Positions 11,340 to 23,691 are shown, counted from the first letter of the stretch. The stretch is 64,000 nt of DNA from Akebia trifoliata (GCA_017979445.1 CM030709.1:1178001-1242000), one strand, 5' to 3'. Translations and numbers: made by a program. The notes: a model not told the origin generated them from the letters alone.

Positions 11340-11531
11340 AGTCATTTGACAATAATAATTTCTCTTCTCTTCTCTTATGAATCTTAACCAAACAGGACAA
11401 ACATGATTTTTTCTCTTCTCTTCTCTTTCAATCCAAACAGGGTGAAGAGAAACTTCCCTTCCCTTCCCTTCCCTTCCCTTCCCTTAATGAGTTTCTCTTC
11501 CCTCCCCTTCCCTCAATCCAAACACAGCGTA
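11340..11531 (-). mobile_element. GGGAAGGG-rich MITE-like repeat, copy 2
   Basis: Read on the minus strand it begins GCTGTGTTTGGATTGAGGG, exactly as copy 1 at 5470. It continues with (GGGAA)n and two further CTGTTTGG phrases. It abuts the leader of the PRA1 gene, so it probably lies in that gene's promoter or 5' UTR. Confidence 0.6.
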
Positions 11532-11565
11532 AATCCTCCTTCTTTCCAAACCCCCAAATCCAACA

Positions 11566-12204
11566 ATGGCGTCTCCTGCAACTCTCCCAATCTCAAATCC
11601 CCAAACAATCCAATCTCAATCTCAGCCGCCCATCGCCACACCAGCATTTCGAGCTTTCATCGCTCGCATATCTGATACGATCCGCCATGGATTCTCGCAG
11701 CGTCGCCCATGGTCCGAGCTCATCGACAGGTCCTCCTTCGCTCGCCCAGACTCCCTATCTGAAGCTACGACACGTGTCCGGAAGAACTTCTCCTACTTCC
11801 GTGTCAACTACTTGACCCTCTTAACTACTGTTCTTGCCTTCTCTCTCCTCTCTCACCCATTTTCTCTCCTCGTCCTCCTTAGCTTGCTCGCTGCCTGGAT
11901 CTTTCTCTACCTCTTCCGACCCTCTGATCCGCCTCTTGTCCTCTTTGGCCGCACTTTCAGCGATCGAGAGACGCTTGGGGTGCTAATTGTGCTAACCGTT
12001 GTCATCATCTTCCTCACTAGCGTCGGATCGCTCCTCATCTCCGCTCTCATGGTCGGGTTGGCGATCGTGTGTGGTCACGGTGCATTTAGGGTTCCTGAGG
12101 ATTTGTTTCTTGATGATCAAGAACCTGCATCTGTTGGATTCCTCTCTTTCTTTGGTGGCGCTGCTCCTTCTGCTGCCGCACCTGCCGTCGCCGCTCATGT
12201 CTGA
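11566..12204 (+). CDS. PRA1 family protein (prenylated Rab acceptor)
   Basis: Intact intronless frame of 212 residues. PRA1 proteins are small integral membrane proteins of the endosomal and secretory system that bind prenylated Rab GTPases and help deliver them to membranes. The family signature is present: RRPWSELIDRSSFARP (about 46-61), then RKNFSYFRVNY (72-82), a paired hydrophobic region (about 83-117), a charged loop with RPSDPPLVLFGRTFSDRE (118-135), and a second hydrophobic pair (136-170). The tail is Ala/Pro-rich (about 199-212). Length and absence of introns are normal for plant PRA1 genes. The Met at 11566 follows a pyrimidine-rich leader and gives a full-length N-terminus. The short tail places it close to the plant PRA1.B group, but the subgroup is uncertain. 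Confidence 0.93.
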   Translation: MASPATLPISNPQTIQSQSQPPIATPAFRAFIARISDTIRHGFSQRRPWSELIDRSSFARPDSLSEATTRVRKNFSYFRVNYLTLLTTVLAFSLLSHPFSLLVLLSLLAAWIFLYLFRPSDPPLVLFGRTFSDRETLGVLIVLTVVIIFLTSVGSLLISALMVGLAIVCGHGAFRVPEDLFLDDQEPASVGFLSFFGGAAPSAAAPAVAAHV

Positions 12205-13334
12205 AGATCTGATTGATCGCCAGGGAGGTTGGTTAGGGCAACCAATTCTACTTTTTTTTTTTTTTTAATACCTATTTTAGTAGAAATGTGATGGATCGAT
12301 TAACACAATTTGTTATACAAAGTTTGATTGACATGTTAAAAAATTGAACTTTTGTTTGTTTAAAGTGAAATCTGTGCCTGTATGATCAAGATTGGGTTTT
12401 AATTTTTCTTTTAAAAGATCATTTTAGAATTTAGATTTGCATTGTGACCTAGCTTATCTTTCAATTCTTGATAATATAGCTTTTAGATTTGCCCTGGCTT
12501 GAGTGATCATCCTTGGTATCGAGATCCTCTATTTTACTGGGATTTATTTTCATTAAGAATTTCTATTTTTGAGATTTTTTTTTTTTGTACATTTGGATTA
12601 AGGTTAAGAGGTGCACAGTTTTCTTTTCCCCTAATGGGTCGAGGAACCTTCACAATTTTTCTATAGTGTATTGGCACATGGTCCGCGATTAGTACCGAAA
12701 GCCTAAACATTCAAAAATTCAATTGCAAAGATCAACTTTTTCTTAATCAAATCAATATGGTCACATTCTTGCAAACTTTCTATGATATGGTCCTTGCGTC
12801 GATATGAAACCTTGTTTTGGAGAAAATTTGAACTGGAAAGATATCTTGTAGGAATGAGACTCTAGTTAGTATTAATAGGCCAATAGTTACTCCAAAGTGA
12901 GATTTTCATTATGTAGGTTTAACTATCCATAAAAAACAAGGGATTGTTGTGGATGTTGTATGTAAAATAGGGTTGTGTAATAATCTGATTAAAACATTTT
13001 TCTTTTCTTCAAGATGCCAATATTTATATGAGCCAAGCGTTATGGAGCCAAATGTTCGATAATCAGGAGACATATTTGTGTAAAGAGTGGACATATTAAG
13101 AAGGATAATATTAGAAAATGAGAGCATTTGAGAAAATTTGTGTGGTAGTTTTGTACATTTGTTATGGTCCCCTCACTGACTTAGGTGTACTTATGAAATT
13201 TAGGTTATTGAGTATAAGATGTTGTCATCTTTCATATCTGTTTGATTCTCAATTCCATTATGACACAAGATTGTCCTTCCTGCAAGAATTGATTCTTTCA
13301 TGGATTGTAGAAGTGTTACATGAGGGTTAAAGTT

Positions 13335-13470
13335 GGTGAATTTTTTTAAAATATCTGTAAGCCTGTCTTTAATGAGTTCAGTATCTCGGTGCTGGCAGGA
13401 TTTGAACCCAGGTTTCTAGTATCATCACCCAAAGACTTTACCAACTAGGTTAGCTAACACCTATGCATTC
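13335..13470 (-). mobile_element. tRNA-derived SINE fragment
   Basis: On the minus strand CTAGTTGGTAAAGTCTTTGG (A-box-like) is followed by GGGTTCAAATCC (perfect B box, plus-strand 13398-13409). The body continues to CAGGCTTACAG near 13350. Part of the same body (plus strand AAGCCTGTTTTTAAAGAGTT) recurs at about 30958-30995, which supports a dispersed element rather than a tRNA gene. Confidence 0.7.
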
Positions 13471-13751
13471 TTGCATGAGTATATATGGGCTTTTTTTTTA
13501 TTTTTTTAAAGAACAGTGCCATGAAACTATTTTTTTTTTTACTTAATAAAATAAGAGAACTTATATTACCACATCAACTTTTGTTTAAATAATCAAATTA
13601 GATGGAATTCAAACATATGGTGATATCTTTCTTTTCTTTACTCTTTTTTTTTATAAATTTTTATCATGAAACCTTATTCCTTCTCTCTCCAACTAAAACC
13701 TTAATTTAAATTTCACTCATTCCCAAATCCAAATGCATCTATGAATCTTGC

Positions 13752-14135
13752 TTGCTAAGGTGGTTAAAGCTTGTGAGCATTGATATAACCACCTGGGTTC
13801 AAAATCGGTCTTCACCTACTACTTCCCTTTGCCATTGCTTGGGGTCTATGGAAAGAGAGAAACAACAAGCTATTTCAGAGCAAGGAGAGTACGCCTCAAA
13901 CCGTGTTCTTGAAGATTTTGGGCATTTTGTATTTTTGATCCAAGTTGAGCAAGGATTTCGTTAGTTTCTTTCTAGGATTTCGTGTTAAGATGGGATTCTT
14001 TGTGTGACGCTTAGTTGCTTTTTGTTTCTTTTAGGTTCATTTTTGTTTGTTCTCCCTTGTTTGGAGGGCTATCTCAGCCTCTTTTTTTCTTTCTCGTTAA
14101 GAAAATTTTATACTTATTAAAAAAATCAAAAATAT
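13752..14135 (+). mobile_element. tRNA-derived SINE
   Basis: The A-box-like CTAAGGTGGTTAAAGCTTG at about 13755-13773 and the B box GGGTTCAAAATC at 13795-13806 are spaced as in a tRNA. They are followed by a non-tRNA body ending in a T-rich stretch and TTATACTTATTAAAAAAATC at about 14109-14128. That tail resembles the LINE tail at 30.45 kb, suggesting the partner that mobilised it. Confidence 0.65.
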
Positions 14136-16542
14136 TTATCCATTTATAATCCTGTTCTAATTGGATTAATGGATTGTAAGAAAAGTTTGAAGTGGAAAAA
14201 GAAGTTCACTAAAATAAAATGAGCTCACTTGCTATTGCTAGCATGCTTAGTCTTAGGATGGTTCAAAATGTTCAAACTTCCATGAGTTTGGATTAGAAGG
14301 CTATTTTGGTATCGAAATTGCAGTAGAACTCTCCATCTTAACAAGTTCTCACAGTAGAGACCATACCACATGTTACAAGCCAGATGGAAGATTGCTATAC
14401 TAGAGCAGCGAAGGAATCTTCTTAATAGTTCTTCCATACTTAATAATAATAATAATAATTAAAGAGCGTATATTAATAAAGCAGAACAGGTTAAGAAGAC
14501 GATTCAAACCAAATCATAGAGAGAATTTTTTTTTTTGAAACTTTCACATTGAACTGTTGCCAAGGTTATATACGTTGTCTTACTTCAAACTCAATCAAGT
14601 CTAAAGAATCCTGAATGATTGACATTCGTGATTTTGGCAGTAATATAGGATCAGTTGATATCAATTAAAATTGGCCTTATGTATCCTAAGTAATTTCCAT
14701 TAATTTGATTCTATACCACAGATCCAAACAAAAGTTCAGAGGTTCTTTTGATTTTGCTTCCAAAAATTTAAGTCTAGCTTTAGCTTGGAAGGTTATGATC
14801 ACACTAGGATTATGGAGCGGATACCAATAAAAAGAAAACGATTATGGCGTGGTTCCTCAAAATTGTGGCCCTAAGAACCTTTGAATCCAAAATGATCGTG
14901 GCCACTGAGTCCATGATCAAGTTGATATTGGAGACATTTGATTATAGCATCACTTTCGGATTCAAATCTCTAAAGTTGCGATTTAGCCTAATGAGTTGAG
15001 TGTATTGCTCCACCTCTACACATGTGGGCATATAATTCATTGTCTCTTTTTTATGGATAATGACTATACAACTCTTCCTCTTATCAACGACATGCAAATG
15101 ATGAATCTTCATCAGGTGTCACATTCGTCAAGAATTCACATAACAAGATAACCACATTAATCATCTAATCAACACAATATATTTGGCAATCAACAATGTC
15201 GGCGTTTCAACCACGTTTACATTTTTAGAGGCGACCAATTTCAGCAAATTAACCTCAGAGGGTTTGTGAGGTGGCCGACATCAATCACGCCTCACAAACC
15301 AGAAGTCGCCACCGTTGAGGATTTATCCTAGAAATTATCTGGTGCATGTGAGGGGAGGGGACTGCACATGTCCAAGGATTAGTTAGGTGCTCTAAGAATC
15401 CCGGATACCTCAATTTCAAAAATAAAATAAAATAGAGCAAATCCACATTATTTATGGATCAACCTAAGCTTGAAGAGGGTATCATACGATGCATTGTGAA
15501 AATAAAAAAAGAAAATGAACTGTGTTACATTTTATAAAGATTAATTCATATCTGTTCGGTTAAAGATTAGTATTAGAAGTTTAAAATTTACTCTGATTAT
15601 CATTGCTTTCTATAATTTTCTATAGATAAAAATACCTAATCAGGGTTTACTTACGTAAACACATTAATTAATTTTAATAAGGTGATTTAAACCCTAAGAA
15701 ATAGTTCGTTTGGTACCAACCAAGGCCCAAGGGCCTAAAGGCAAGTATATTAGGAGTGTAATTGACTCCTATAAAATGTTTAATAATCTTTGTTAAGGAA
15801 TATGATTTAAGGGATGGAAAACCAGCAAATCAAATTATTAATATTAGCTCAGCTCCAGCTGCTTTTGCTTTGTTTTTTGTTAGATTCTCATGAAGATAAC
15901 AGACTTCCAACAATCCTACCTAACTTGGTTTTCTTCATTCGTAGTCCATGAGTTTGGGGGCTCTCTGTAACGCGTTACCACTCACTTCTAGACATCTTCA
16001 AACCAAAGGTTTCAGAAGGAGAATCTCCTTTTACTTTTTTTTCTTAATTTTGAAGGGAAAGTGAAAGAAGAGAAAATTGCTTCGTAATTATGGTGAAAAT
16101 CAAGGTTATTAATCACTAAATCTCTCTTCCTTACAGAAAAAAAAAAAAAAAAAAAAATTTAAGCCCTCGTAAAAACCCTAAAAAAACGTTTGCTATAAAT
16201 ATATAAATCATACAAGGACAAAATTTTCCCACAACCGATAGTTACAAAATTGAGTAAAAAATTCCTGTCAATTAGGTTGTATAGGTCTTAAGTGAATTTA
16301 TTTTTAAAAAATAAATTAATATTTTTTGGGTAAATATTTTATTTACTATGCTAGAGTTTTGAATCCACATTCCATTTGAAAATAAAGGTTTCTTTGGTGG
16401 GAACTATTTTTTTTTGTGAAATTTTGAATTTTTTTCTAAGAAGAAAGAAAAAAAAAAAAAGGTATATTATTTGATCTCTAATGTTTAATCCAACATTTGA
16501 CAAGTCTATTCCTCTAGTTTATATGTAAAATCCAACATAGAT

Positions 16543-16711
16543 TTTTCTAACACCCCCTATGACATACACTCCTTGTCATGGCATGGGCTAGAATCACAAA
16601 TCTTTCTCATCGGGATACACAACTGCACATCCCCATAAATATGTTTTGGTTGTGTATCCCAAGGTGAAAAATCTATGGTTCAAGCACATGCCATGTTAGG
16701 GGGCGTCAGAA
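16543..16711. repeat. Hairpin element A4
   Basis: The arms ACACCCCCTATGACATAC...CATGGCATGGGCT and (inverted) GCCCCCTAACATGGCATGTG pair around a core with TCATCGGGATACACAAC and GTTGTGTATCCCAAGG. It is the clearest copy of the inner core. Confidence 0.85.
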
Positions 16712-18430
16712 AATCATGATTCTTATTTAAATGTGGGAGCTAGAAATATGTTAAGATGGTGGAAAAGTCATTGTTACGATCACAAACACACATGTGCACG
16801 ACATGAAGGGACGTGTTGGTTCGGATCCAATTGTCTAACAGTAGGAACAAGCATGACGTAACATCTAATCGGGTTGGTGTGTGCATGAAGGATTGTGTCA
16901 TTTTAGATACGAGGGAAAAATCAGGTTCTATAGTGATCAGACCATATTTCATTATATCCTAAAATTTGTCGATTATGTTTTTTTCTTTTTCTTAGCAGAT
17001 TCAATCGAAAGGGGGTTGAAATCTTTTTTTTTTTTTTTTAATTGTCGATTATGTTCGATGCTTGGAAGCCTATCAATTTATTAATTTTTCATTTTCTTAT
17101 TCATTTGAATCCAATATTCAGGTTAAATTTTCTAACACTCCATAGTCTTTGAACTCCATTGAAGAACTTATACTTGTCTGTGGCCCAAGAGAACTTGTAC
17201 TGGATATTGGACCTTTTGTGACATGGGCCAAATACTAGAGTCAAGCCCATTAGAAGCTAGTGGGCAACATGTTGATGATGTGAATGGCTCGTGACTCATT
17301 GAATAAAGTAACGTTGTACGAAATCTTGGTCGGATTGGTCAAGTAAACATGAAAACGTCAGGGATGAGTGTTTATTGAAGAAATCTAAATTGTTGAAACC
17401 ATCCCCAACTGTAACCATGACAGGTTACCTATTTATATAAGCTGATCTTAGATTTTCCAAAGAAGATCCTCCAAACGAATTATCTTTTACGCAAAACTAG
17501 AACTTAAGTTATTTTTGTTTAATGGAACCCACCTTTAACTTAAAACTTACATATATATTGGTAATATAAACTATAAAGACTAGAAACGTACAAACACAAA
17601 CAAACATTAAGATGTGAAATTTATTTAGATTATAAAGGTCAACCTCAATACCAATTCATCAAATTTGACCAATATTATATATCAATTTGACAAATTCTTG
17701 ATTCAACCATCTGTTTGATTTTTTACTATATAGAATTTGACTTTATATATCTACAAAAATGTAGTTGTTAACAGTCGGCTTGATCTTGCATGCCATCTGT
17801 CGGTCTTATTGGTGATATCTAGTCTTGGGATTAGAGAATTTTTCATAAGAGACTTTTTTATCAGGCCTTAAGAGGAATTACAACCCGTGATAGACGTGTT
17901 TGAATCCAATGGATAGAAATCACTAATCAAGAAGATTGTTGGTGTATACATCGTTCAAAATGGTGGGCCAAATATTCATGGGTCAACGGACGCAAAAGAT
18001 TGTGCCACGTGATTTGTAAATTGCAAAGGAGATGTGGAGTTTGGTAGCTACCCAACTCCCTGAAGTACAGAATATAGACACATTTAACAACCCTAACCAA
18101 TCATCAATGATCAACCCCACTACTTGTTCAATAATCTCAAAGTAAAAAAAATTAATGGATTTGTTTAAACAGAAAGAATGGCTTTGAGCATTTTTTACTA
18201 TTGTGCTTGGTGTGGTATTTTTCTTACATTATATGTATATTAATTGAGCAACTTTATATAAAAAGATTAGAAAAGATAGTATTTCAAACTTTTGGAAAGA
18301 GAACCCTTCCTTTCACCTAAAAAAGAAAAAAAGAAAAACTTACAAGGTGATGTTGTAGAGACGTTCAAAGCTTGGAAGGCTTGTGAAGCAAGAATTAATG
18401 AAATTCTTGAAATTATAGGCTAGTGGGTGC

Positions 18431-18437
18431 ACCAACT
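18431..18437 (+). promoter_or_regulatory. SMRE/AC-type MYB site upstream of laccase
   Basis: ACCAACT fits the secondary-wall MYB element consensus ACC(A/T)A(A/C)(T/C), about 90 bases upstream of the laccase TATA box. MYB46/83-type factors control lignin genes through such sites. A single 7-mer is weak evidence. Confidence 0.35.
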
Positions 18438-18519
18438 CCTCTCTAGGGTTGAACTAAGTTCTAGAATCAAAACCTAATCTGCCAACTTCTAAACAACTCA
18501 TCTCTCCCCCTCTAGTGTT

Positions 18520-18531
18520 GTATATATATAA
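18520..18531 (+). promoter_or_regulatory. Laccase TATA box
   Basis: TGTATATATATAAG lies about 75 bases before the laccase ATG at 18602, a normal distance for a short plant leader. Confidence 0.6.
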
Positions 18532-18601
18532 GAACTTCTCTCTTATTCTCTTGCATTACCACCTCAAGCTTCAATCAACAAGAGTTTAGATAGTAGTAAA
18601 C

Positions 18602-21600
18602 ATGGAGGCTTATGGTAACATTGTCATGAAGACATGGATTCCTTGCCTCCTTCTAGGCCTTTTCTTTCTCTTTGTGTCTTTCGTTGATGCAAAAACTCAC
18701 TACCATGACTTCGTTGTACGTCGTCTTCTTCTTTTTCTTCATATTCATCTTCTTGTTGTTATTATCGGTTCATTCGTTACTGATTAATTAGAATGTATAT
18801 ATAACAGGTTCAAGCAACACCAGTGAAGAGGCTGTGCAAGACTCACAACACAATTACGGTGAACGGGCAATATCCAGGGCCAACCTTGGAAGTAAGAAAT
18901 GGAGATACTCTAGTCGTCAATGTTGTGAACAGAGCCCGATACAATGTCACTATCCATTGGTAATTGCATATATGTATATTATGGGTATTATATGGTGTAT
19001 TCTGAACTTATTATTTAGGTAGGAAATATGAGTGATCATGAAATTTGAATAAATGCATGGGGGCCATGCAGACATGTACTTATGTACAAGCAACTGTCCT
19101 CACAATGTTATATGTCAAGGTTCACAAGTCTACTTTTATTTTTTATGTACTCATTCTCTTTCTACAGGCACGGGATTCGCCAAATGCGAACGGGTTGGGC
19201 TGATGGGCCCGAATTCGTTACCCAGTGTCCGATTCGACCAGGAGGAAGTTACACCTACCGATTCACCATTGAGGGGCAAGAAGGGACATTGTGGTGGCAT
19301 GCACATAGTTCGTGGCTCAGAGCCACTGTTTATGGAGCTCTAATTATCTACCCCCGAGAAGGTTCTTCATACCCATTCCTGAAGCCCAAGCGAGAAACAC
19401 CCGTTCTTCTAGGTAACAAATTAACTCCTATCATTGTGAGATTTAATTTTCATCCTTATTTTCCATTACTGGAACTTATCATAATGTTGATGAGCAGGAG
19501 AATGGTGGGACGCCAACCCCATTGATGTGGTGAACCAGGCAAGGCGAACTGGAGGCGCTCCAAATGTGTCTGATGCCTACACCATCAATGGTCAACCCGG
19601 AGATCTCTACAAATGCTCTAGCAAAGGTTTGGCTCTCTACCACTCTAGCCAATGTTGTGTGTGCATATCGATGCACTCACCTTAATTATCACCCTTGGCC
19701 AACCCCAAAACTCATTCCCAATCAGAATTTAATGACTGTTGTTGTTTAAACTTGTTACGGCTCAACAAGATGACTCATACATTCCTGGTAGAGAACAAAA
19801 TTCTAAGAACTTAAATATATATATATATATTGATTGCTATTAAGTGTTGGATTTGAATCTTAAGTTGGGTTAGAATTTTGTTTTTAAAATCTGATCTAGG
19901 CCACAGAAGCAAATATGAATTGAGATTGACAGTAGTATGGGCCCCTTGAAATATGCATGTTGCCCACCTGTGAGTCAAATCATGACCAACTCACCAAGGA
20001 GCATCTCCTTGATGGGGAATAGCCCCCACACCAAACTTCTTGGACAATCTAAACCATCCATTGAGGCTACCACCCATCGAAGTCGTGTTGACCAAATTGA
20101 TCTGATTTAGAGAAATTAGGGGGTATTTGGTGGACAAACATTTTCTCTAGATACTTCATAATTATATTAAACTATTGGGTGGCTAATATATATATATATA
20201 TATATATATTAGAATATTAATTTTAAGGATTGTTTTAAAATTTTCATGTACATTGTCTACCTTTATTATATGTTATCATCTGCTATAATAAAATCAAGAA
20301 CATCACATGCTCATGTCTTATATGACATTTTTTTTTTCTAATCTGGTTTATATGACAGATTATTGCTCTCTATTTACTATTAAAAATAAAAGAAAGAATA
20401 AACATACTCTTATGTCATGCAGACACTGTGACAATTCCGGTGGATTCCGGCGAGACTAACCTTCTCCGAGTCATCAACTCTGCATTAAACCAACAACTCT
20501 TCTTCACCATTGCCAACCACAAACTAACAGTAGTTGCGGCTGATGCCTCCTACATAAAACCTTTCACCACATCGGTCATCATGCTAGGACCAGGCCAGAC
20601 CACTGATGTTCTCATCACAGCCAATCAGCCCCCAGCCCGCTACTACATTGCAGCTCGTGCTTATGCCAGCGCCCAAGGCGCACCCTTCGATAACACTACC
20701 ACAACCGCAATTCTCCAATACGATTCTGCATGTTGTCAGCCTACGAAACCTGTCTTCCCACCACTTCCTGCCTACAATGACACCAACACAGCCACCGCCT
20801 TCACTTCCAGCCTTAGAAGCCCATCCAAGGCCCCTGTACCGACCGAAATTGACGAAAACCTATTCTTCACAGTTGGTTTGGGCCTCAATCCTTGTCCACA
20901 GGGGGCCCGCAAACGCAACTGCCAAGGTCCCAATGGAACACGCTTCACCGCTAGCATGAACAACCACTCATTTGTCCTACCATCAACCTTCTCCATACTT
21001 CAAGCCCACCAACAAAGAATTCCTGGAGTCTTCACCACAGACTTCCCCGCATTCCCACCAGTGCAATTTGACTACACGGGTAATGTAAGCCGTGCACTCC
21101 AGAAACCAGTTCCGGGGACTAAATTATACAAGTTGAAATATGGTTCGAGAGTGCAACTTGTATTACAAGGCACTAGTATCTTTACCAGAGAGAACCACCC
21201 AATTCATCTCCATGGGTACGACTTCTACATCATCGCTGAGGGGTTTGGAAATTTTAACGCGAAAACTGATACATCAAAATTCAACCTTGTTGATCCACCT
21301 TTGCGGAATACAGTCGGAGTAAACGTCGGTGGATGGGCAGTCATTCGATTTGTTGCTGATAACCCAGGTAAAATGCAAACACATAAATATGGATTTATTA
21401 TTATTATTATTTTTTCCAATTTGCCATAATTTGCATCTTCAAATCTCTATTTAATGAGGTACTTTTCATTCTATGTTTGGCAAAATCAGGTGTTTGGCTG
21501 ATGCATTGTCACCTGGACGTTCATATCACATGGGGTTTGGCTATGGCTTTCCTAGTTGAGAATGGAGTTGGGGAATTGCAATCCATAGAGCCTCCTCCAG

Positions 21601-21620
21601 CTGATCTGCCCATATGTTAA
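18602..21620 (+). CDS. Laccase (multicopper oxidase), LAC5/LAC12-like
   Basis: Six exons, all with GT-AG borders: 18602-18715, 18808-18959, 19168-19412, 19498-19626, 20423-21367 and 21490-21620. They give 571 residues. The exon sizes 152, 245 and 129 are the standard plant laccase sizes. Laccases are secreted blue-copper enzymes that oxidise monolignols in the cell wall. A signal peptide covers about residues 1-30 (hydrophobic core [15 protein letters not shown]). All four copper-ligand motifs are present: HWHG (88-91), WWHAHS (131-136), HPIHLHG (472-478) and HCHLDVH (534-540), with Leu at the axial T1 position. Many NxS/T glycosylation sites are visible. The sequence is closest, from memory, to the Arabidopsis LAC5/LAC12 clade. 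Intron 4 is the longest (796 bases) and holds TA microsatellites. The gene looks intact and functional. Confidence 0.96.
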
Positions 21621-22250
21621 AAGACCATAAAAAGCAAACCAGAGGGGATTAAAGTTGATCTGCCAAGAGAAGGGCTAGTTATTATCCTCGCAATAAATTT
21701 AGGTTCATTGTGAGCTTTATTTGTTGACCCACCCGCATTTGGGGACATTGTTCTTGTTCTGTTTTTTTCTCCTTATATTTAGCTAGTTAGGTTGGGGCCG
21801 CCGGAGATCATCTGATTCTTAGTTTTGCTGGTTCATTTTTAGAACCAATGTACTAGATGGATTTGAGTTTTGGATTATTTGAATTTGATTTTGTGTTTAT
21901 ATATTCTACCAGCTATTTAATGCATGGTTGATGTGTTGTTCTATCAGGTTTCCCATGATTGATTGATATAGTATAATTGACTCTGAAAAGATGAATCTCC
22001 ACCCCCATCCCCCCCCCCCCCCCCCCCATGTTACTTCTGATTGGTCTGATTTTGCTTGCTACCAATCAAGTGTGGGGGGCAGCACTCCTAAAGTCCTTTC
22101 TAGATACAATGTATGCTTGCTTGGGACATGAGACAAACACACCAATAACTGCCTAGATAGAAAAGAAACAATGAAACATACTATTAGATCAGATGGTATA
22201 GAAAATAATCCAAATTGGACTGAGTTTCCTAAAATGAAAACAATGTACAC
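21621..22250. other. Laccase 3' flank
   Basis: Downstream sequence of laccase, with a C-run of about 18 bases near 22010-22027. No other gene is seen. Confidence 0.5.
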
Positions 22251-22251
22251 C

Positions 22252-22565
22252 CCATAGTTGACTCGGTCCATTGAGTCACCTCAGTGACCGCCGTTGACTC
22301 AGACCATCTAGTTGACACAACCACCGACTCAACTCAGTGTCCGAGTTGAATCAGTCAACGAGTTAACTCAGTGGTCGATTTGACTCAACCCCCTAGTCAA
22401 ATCAGTCTAGTTTTCGACTCAGTTGTTGAATTAACTCCGGCAGACGAGTTAAATCGATCACTGAGTCAACTCGTTTAATGAGTTGACTCATTCAAACGAG
22501 TTAAATCGGTGTTGAGTTGACTCGGATCGCTGGGTTAACTCAGTTTACCGAGTTCATGAGTCGGC
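22252..22565. repeat. Degenerate GTTGACTC/GAGTTAAC array
   Basis: Over about 310 bases the words GTTGACTC, GAGTCAAC, GAGTTAACTC, CGACTCAACTCAG and ACGAGTTAAAT recur every 15-25 bases on both strands. It looks like an old tandem repeat of a unit near ACGAGTTGACTCAGT. It contains many W-box cores (TTGAC) and TGAGTCA-like sites. Confidence 0.8.
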
Positions 22566-22654
22566 CATACACTTATTTTCATCTCGACCCGCTCACACAA
22601 AATCCCTCCGACCTCCCCCCTGTAGTTTTCCCTCCAAACTCCCAAGTCCAAACC

Positions 22655-22688
22655 TCACACACACACACTCTCTCTCTCTCTCTCTCTG
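22655..22688. repeat. (CA)n(CT)n microsatellite
   Basis: CACACACACA runs directly into CTCTCTCTCTCTCTCTCTC. An (AAGG)n run follows at about 22827-22848. These resemble 5' UTR microsatellites, but no coding gene could be confirmed downstream. Confidence 0.85.
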
Positions 22689-23691
22689 CAACGACCGGAA
22701 TTTGGTTTTTTTTATCTGCGAAATTATTGAAAGAAATGGAAAATCTCAAAAAAGAAATCTCTGTTTCTTTAGAAGTATGCAGTCTTCTTCATATATATAT
22801 ATAAAAGCCTAAAAAGAAAGACAGGTAGGAAGGAAGGAAGGAAGGAAGGTGAGTTTCTTTCATGTCTTCATTTCTCATTGATGTTAAAAGGTTTCCTTAA
22901 AAAACTATCTAGACTTCCATTCAGCAATTGCGTGACAGATCATAATTTATCAGAATCTTCTTCTGGCTTGTCTAAAAAACCAACAGAGTCAGGAAACAAA
23001 GATTGCCAATGTGTATTAAGCTGGCTACTGCATAAACAGAGCAGATGTTGGATCCAAAAACAGGGCAGGAATGGCAATGGAAGGGTAGAGTTTGGAGGGT
23101 CCTAATACATCCCTCAAATAGCAGGGGACGTGTGGATGCAACATTTCTAAGTTTCCCTGCTTTTATAAGAGGAATGCATGAGATGAGATGTATTAGTAAG
23201 ACAAACCATAAATGGAATTTAAATGCAGAGAATATAAGCACACACACACAATCATAGTCACCTCTTGTAAGGTCTCCATGAATGTTCTTGAACCATTCTT
23301 GCCGGGGTCTCATGTTTTGTATTCTTGGATTGCTGCTTTTTCTACAATGGAAGTAAAGTAATACTCCTCAAATCCTAGAAATATAAATCATATAAAGAGA
23401 CGATATCTAAAGCAGCAATGCACAAGAAAAGGGTAAAAAAAACATGTTTTGTTTCTTTTAATTTCATATCTTGACATCCATGTACACACGTAAATAATGT
23501 ATGTGCATTTCGGGGCCAATTAACTCATCCCTTATTTTTTTTAACCCCTTTCCATATCCATTACTGTAGAGGAGTCCCTTTTAAAAAAAACAAATCTCCA
23601 TGATCACCTCCACATGACTCAAACTCTTAGTGTGAGATTAATTCTGATACCAAATATTAAGACCTAAATCAATACTCTAAAAGTACCTAAG

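Larger units (their letters stand above)
10441..11565. other. Intergenic
   Basis: AT-rich, no gene visible. Contains a small palindrome at about 11148-11220 (GAGATTCTATTACCACACCA against TGGGTGTGGCAATAGAAACT) and the second GGGAAGGG-type repeat at its right end. Confidence 0.5.
12205..18601. other. Intergenic, 6.4 kb
   Basis: No gene is supported. The stretch contains two tRNA-like SINE heads (13.4 and 13.75 kb), a short palindrome at about 15264-15301 (GGTTTGTGAGG against CCTCACAAACC), A-runs at 16139-16158 and 16449-16460, and hairpin element A4. The last 200 bases are the laccase promoter. Confidence 0.5.

Noticed and set aside
13752..13830. tRNA gene suggested by A and B boxes
   Set aside because: No full cloverleaf with a 7-base acceptor stem could be formed by eye, and a non-tRNA body and T/A-rich tail follow, as in a SINE.
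22737..23105. Possible small gene after the CA/CT microsatellite (frames starting MENLKKEISV and MMLKGFLKKLSR)
   Set aside because: The microsatellite looks like a 5' UTR, but the frames are short, unspliced and show no recognisable family. Kept only as a possibility.
22972..23313. Minus-strand frame beginning MRPRQEWFKNIHGDLTR
   Set aside because: The opening looks protein-like, but it becomes hydrophobic low-quality sequence with no continuing exon that I can find.
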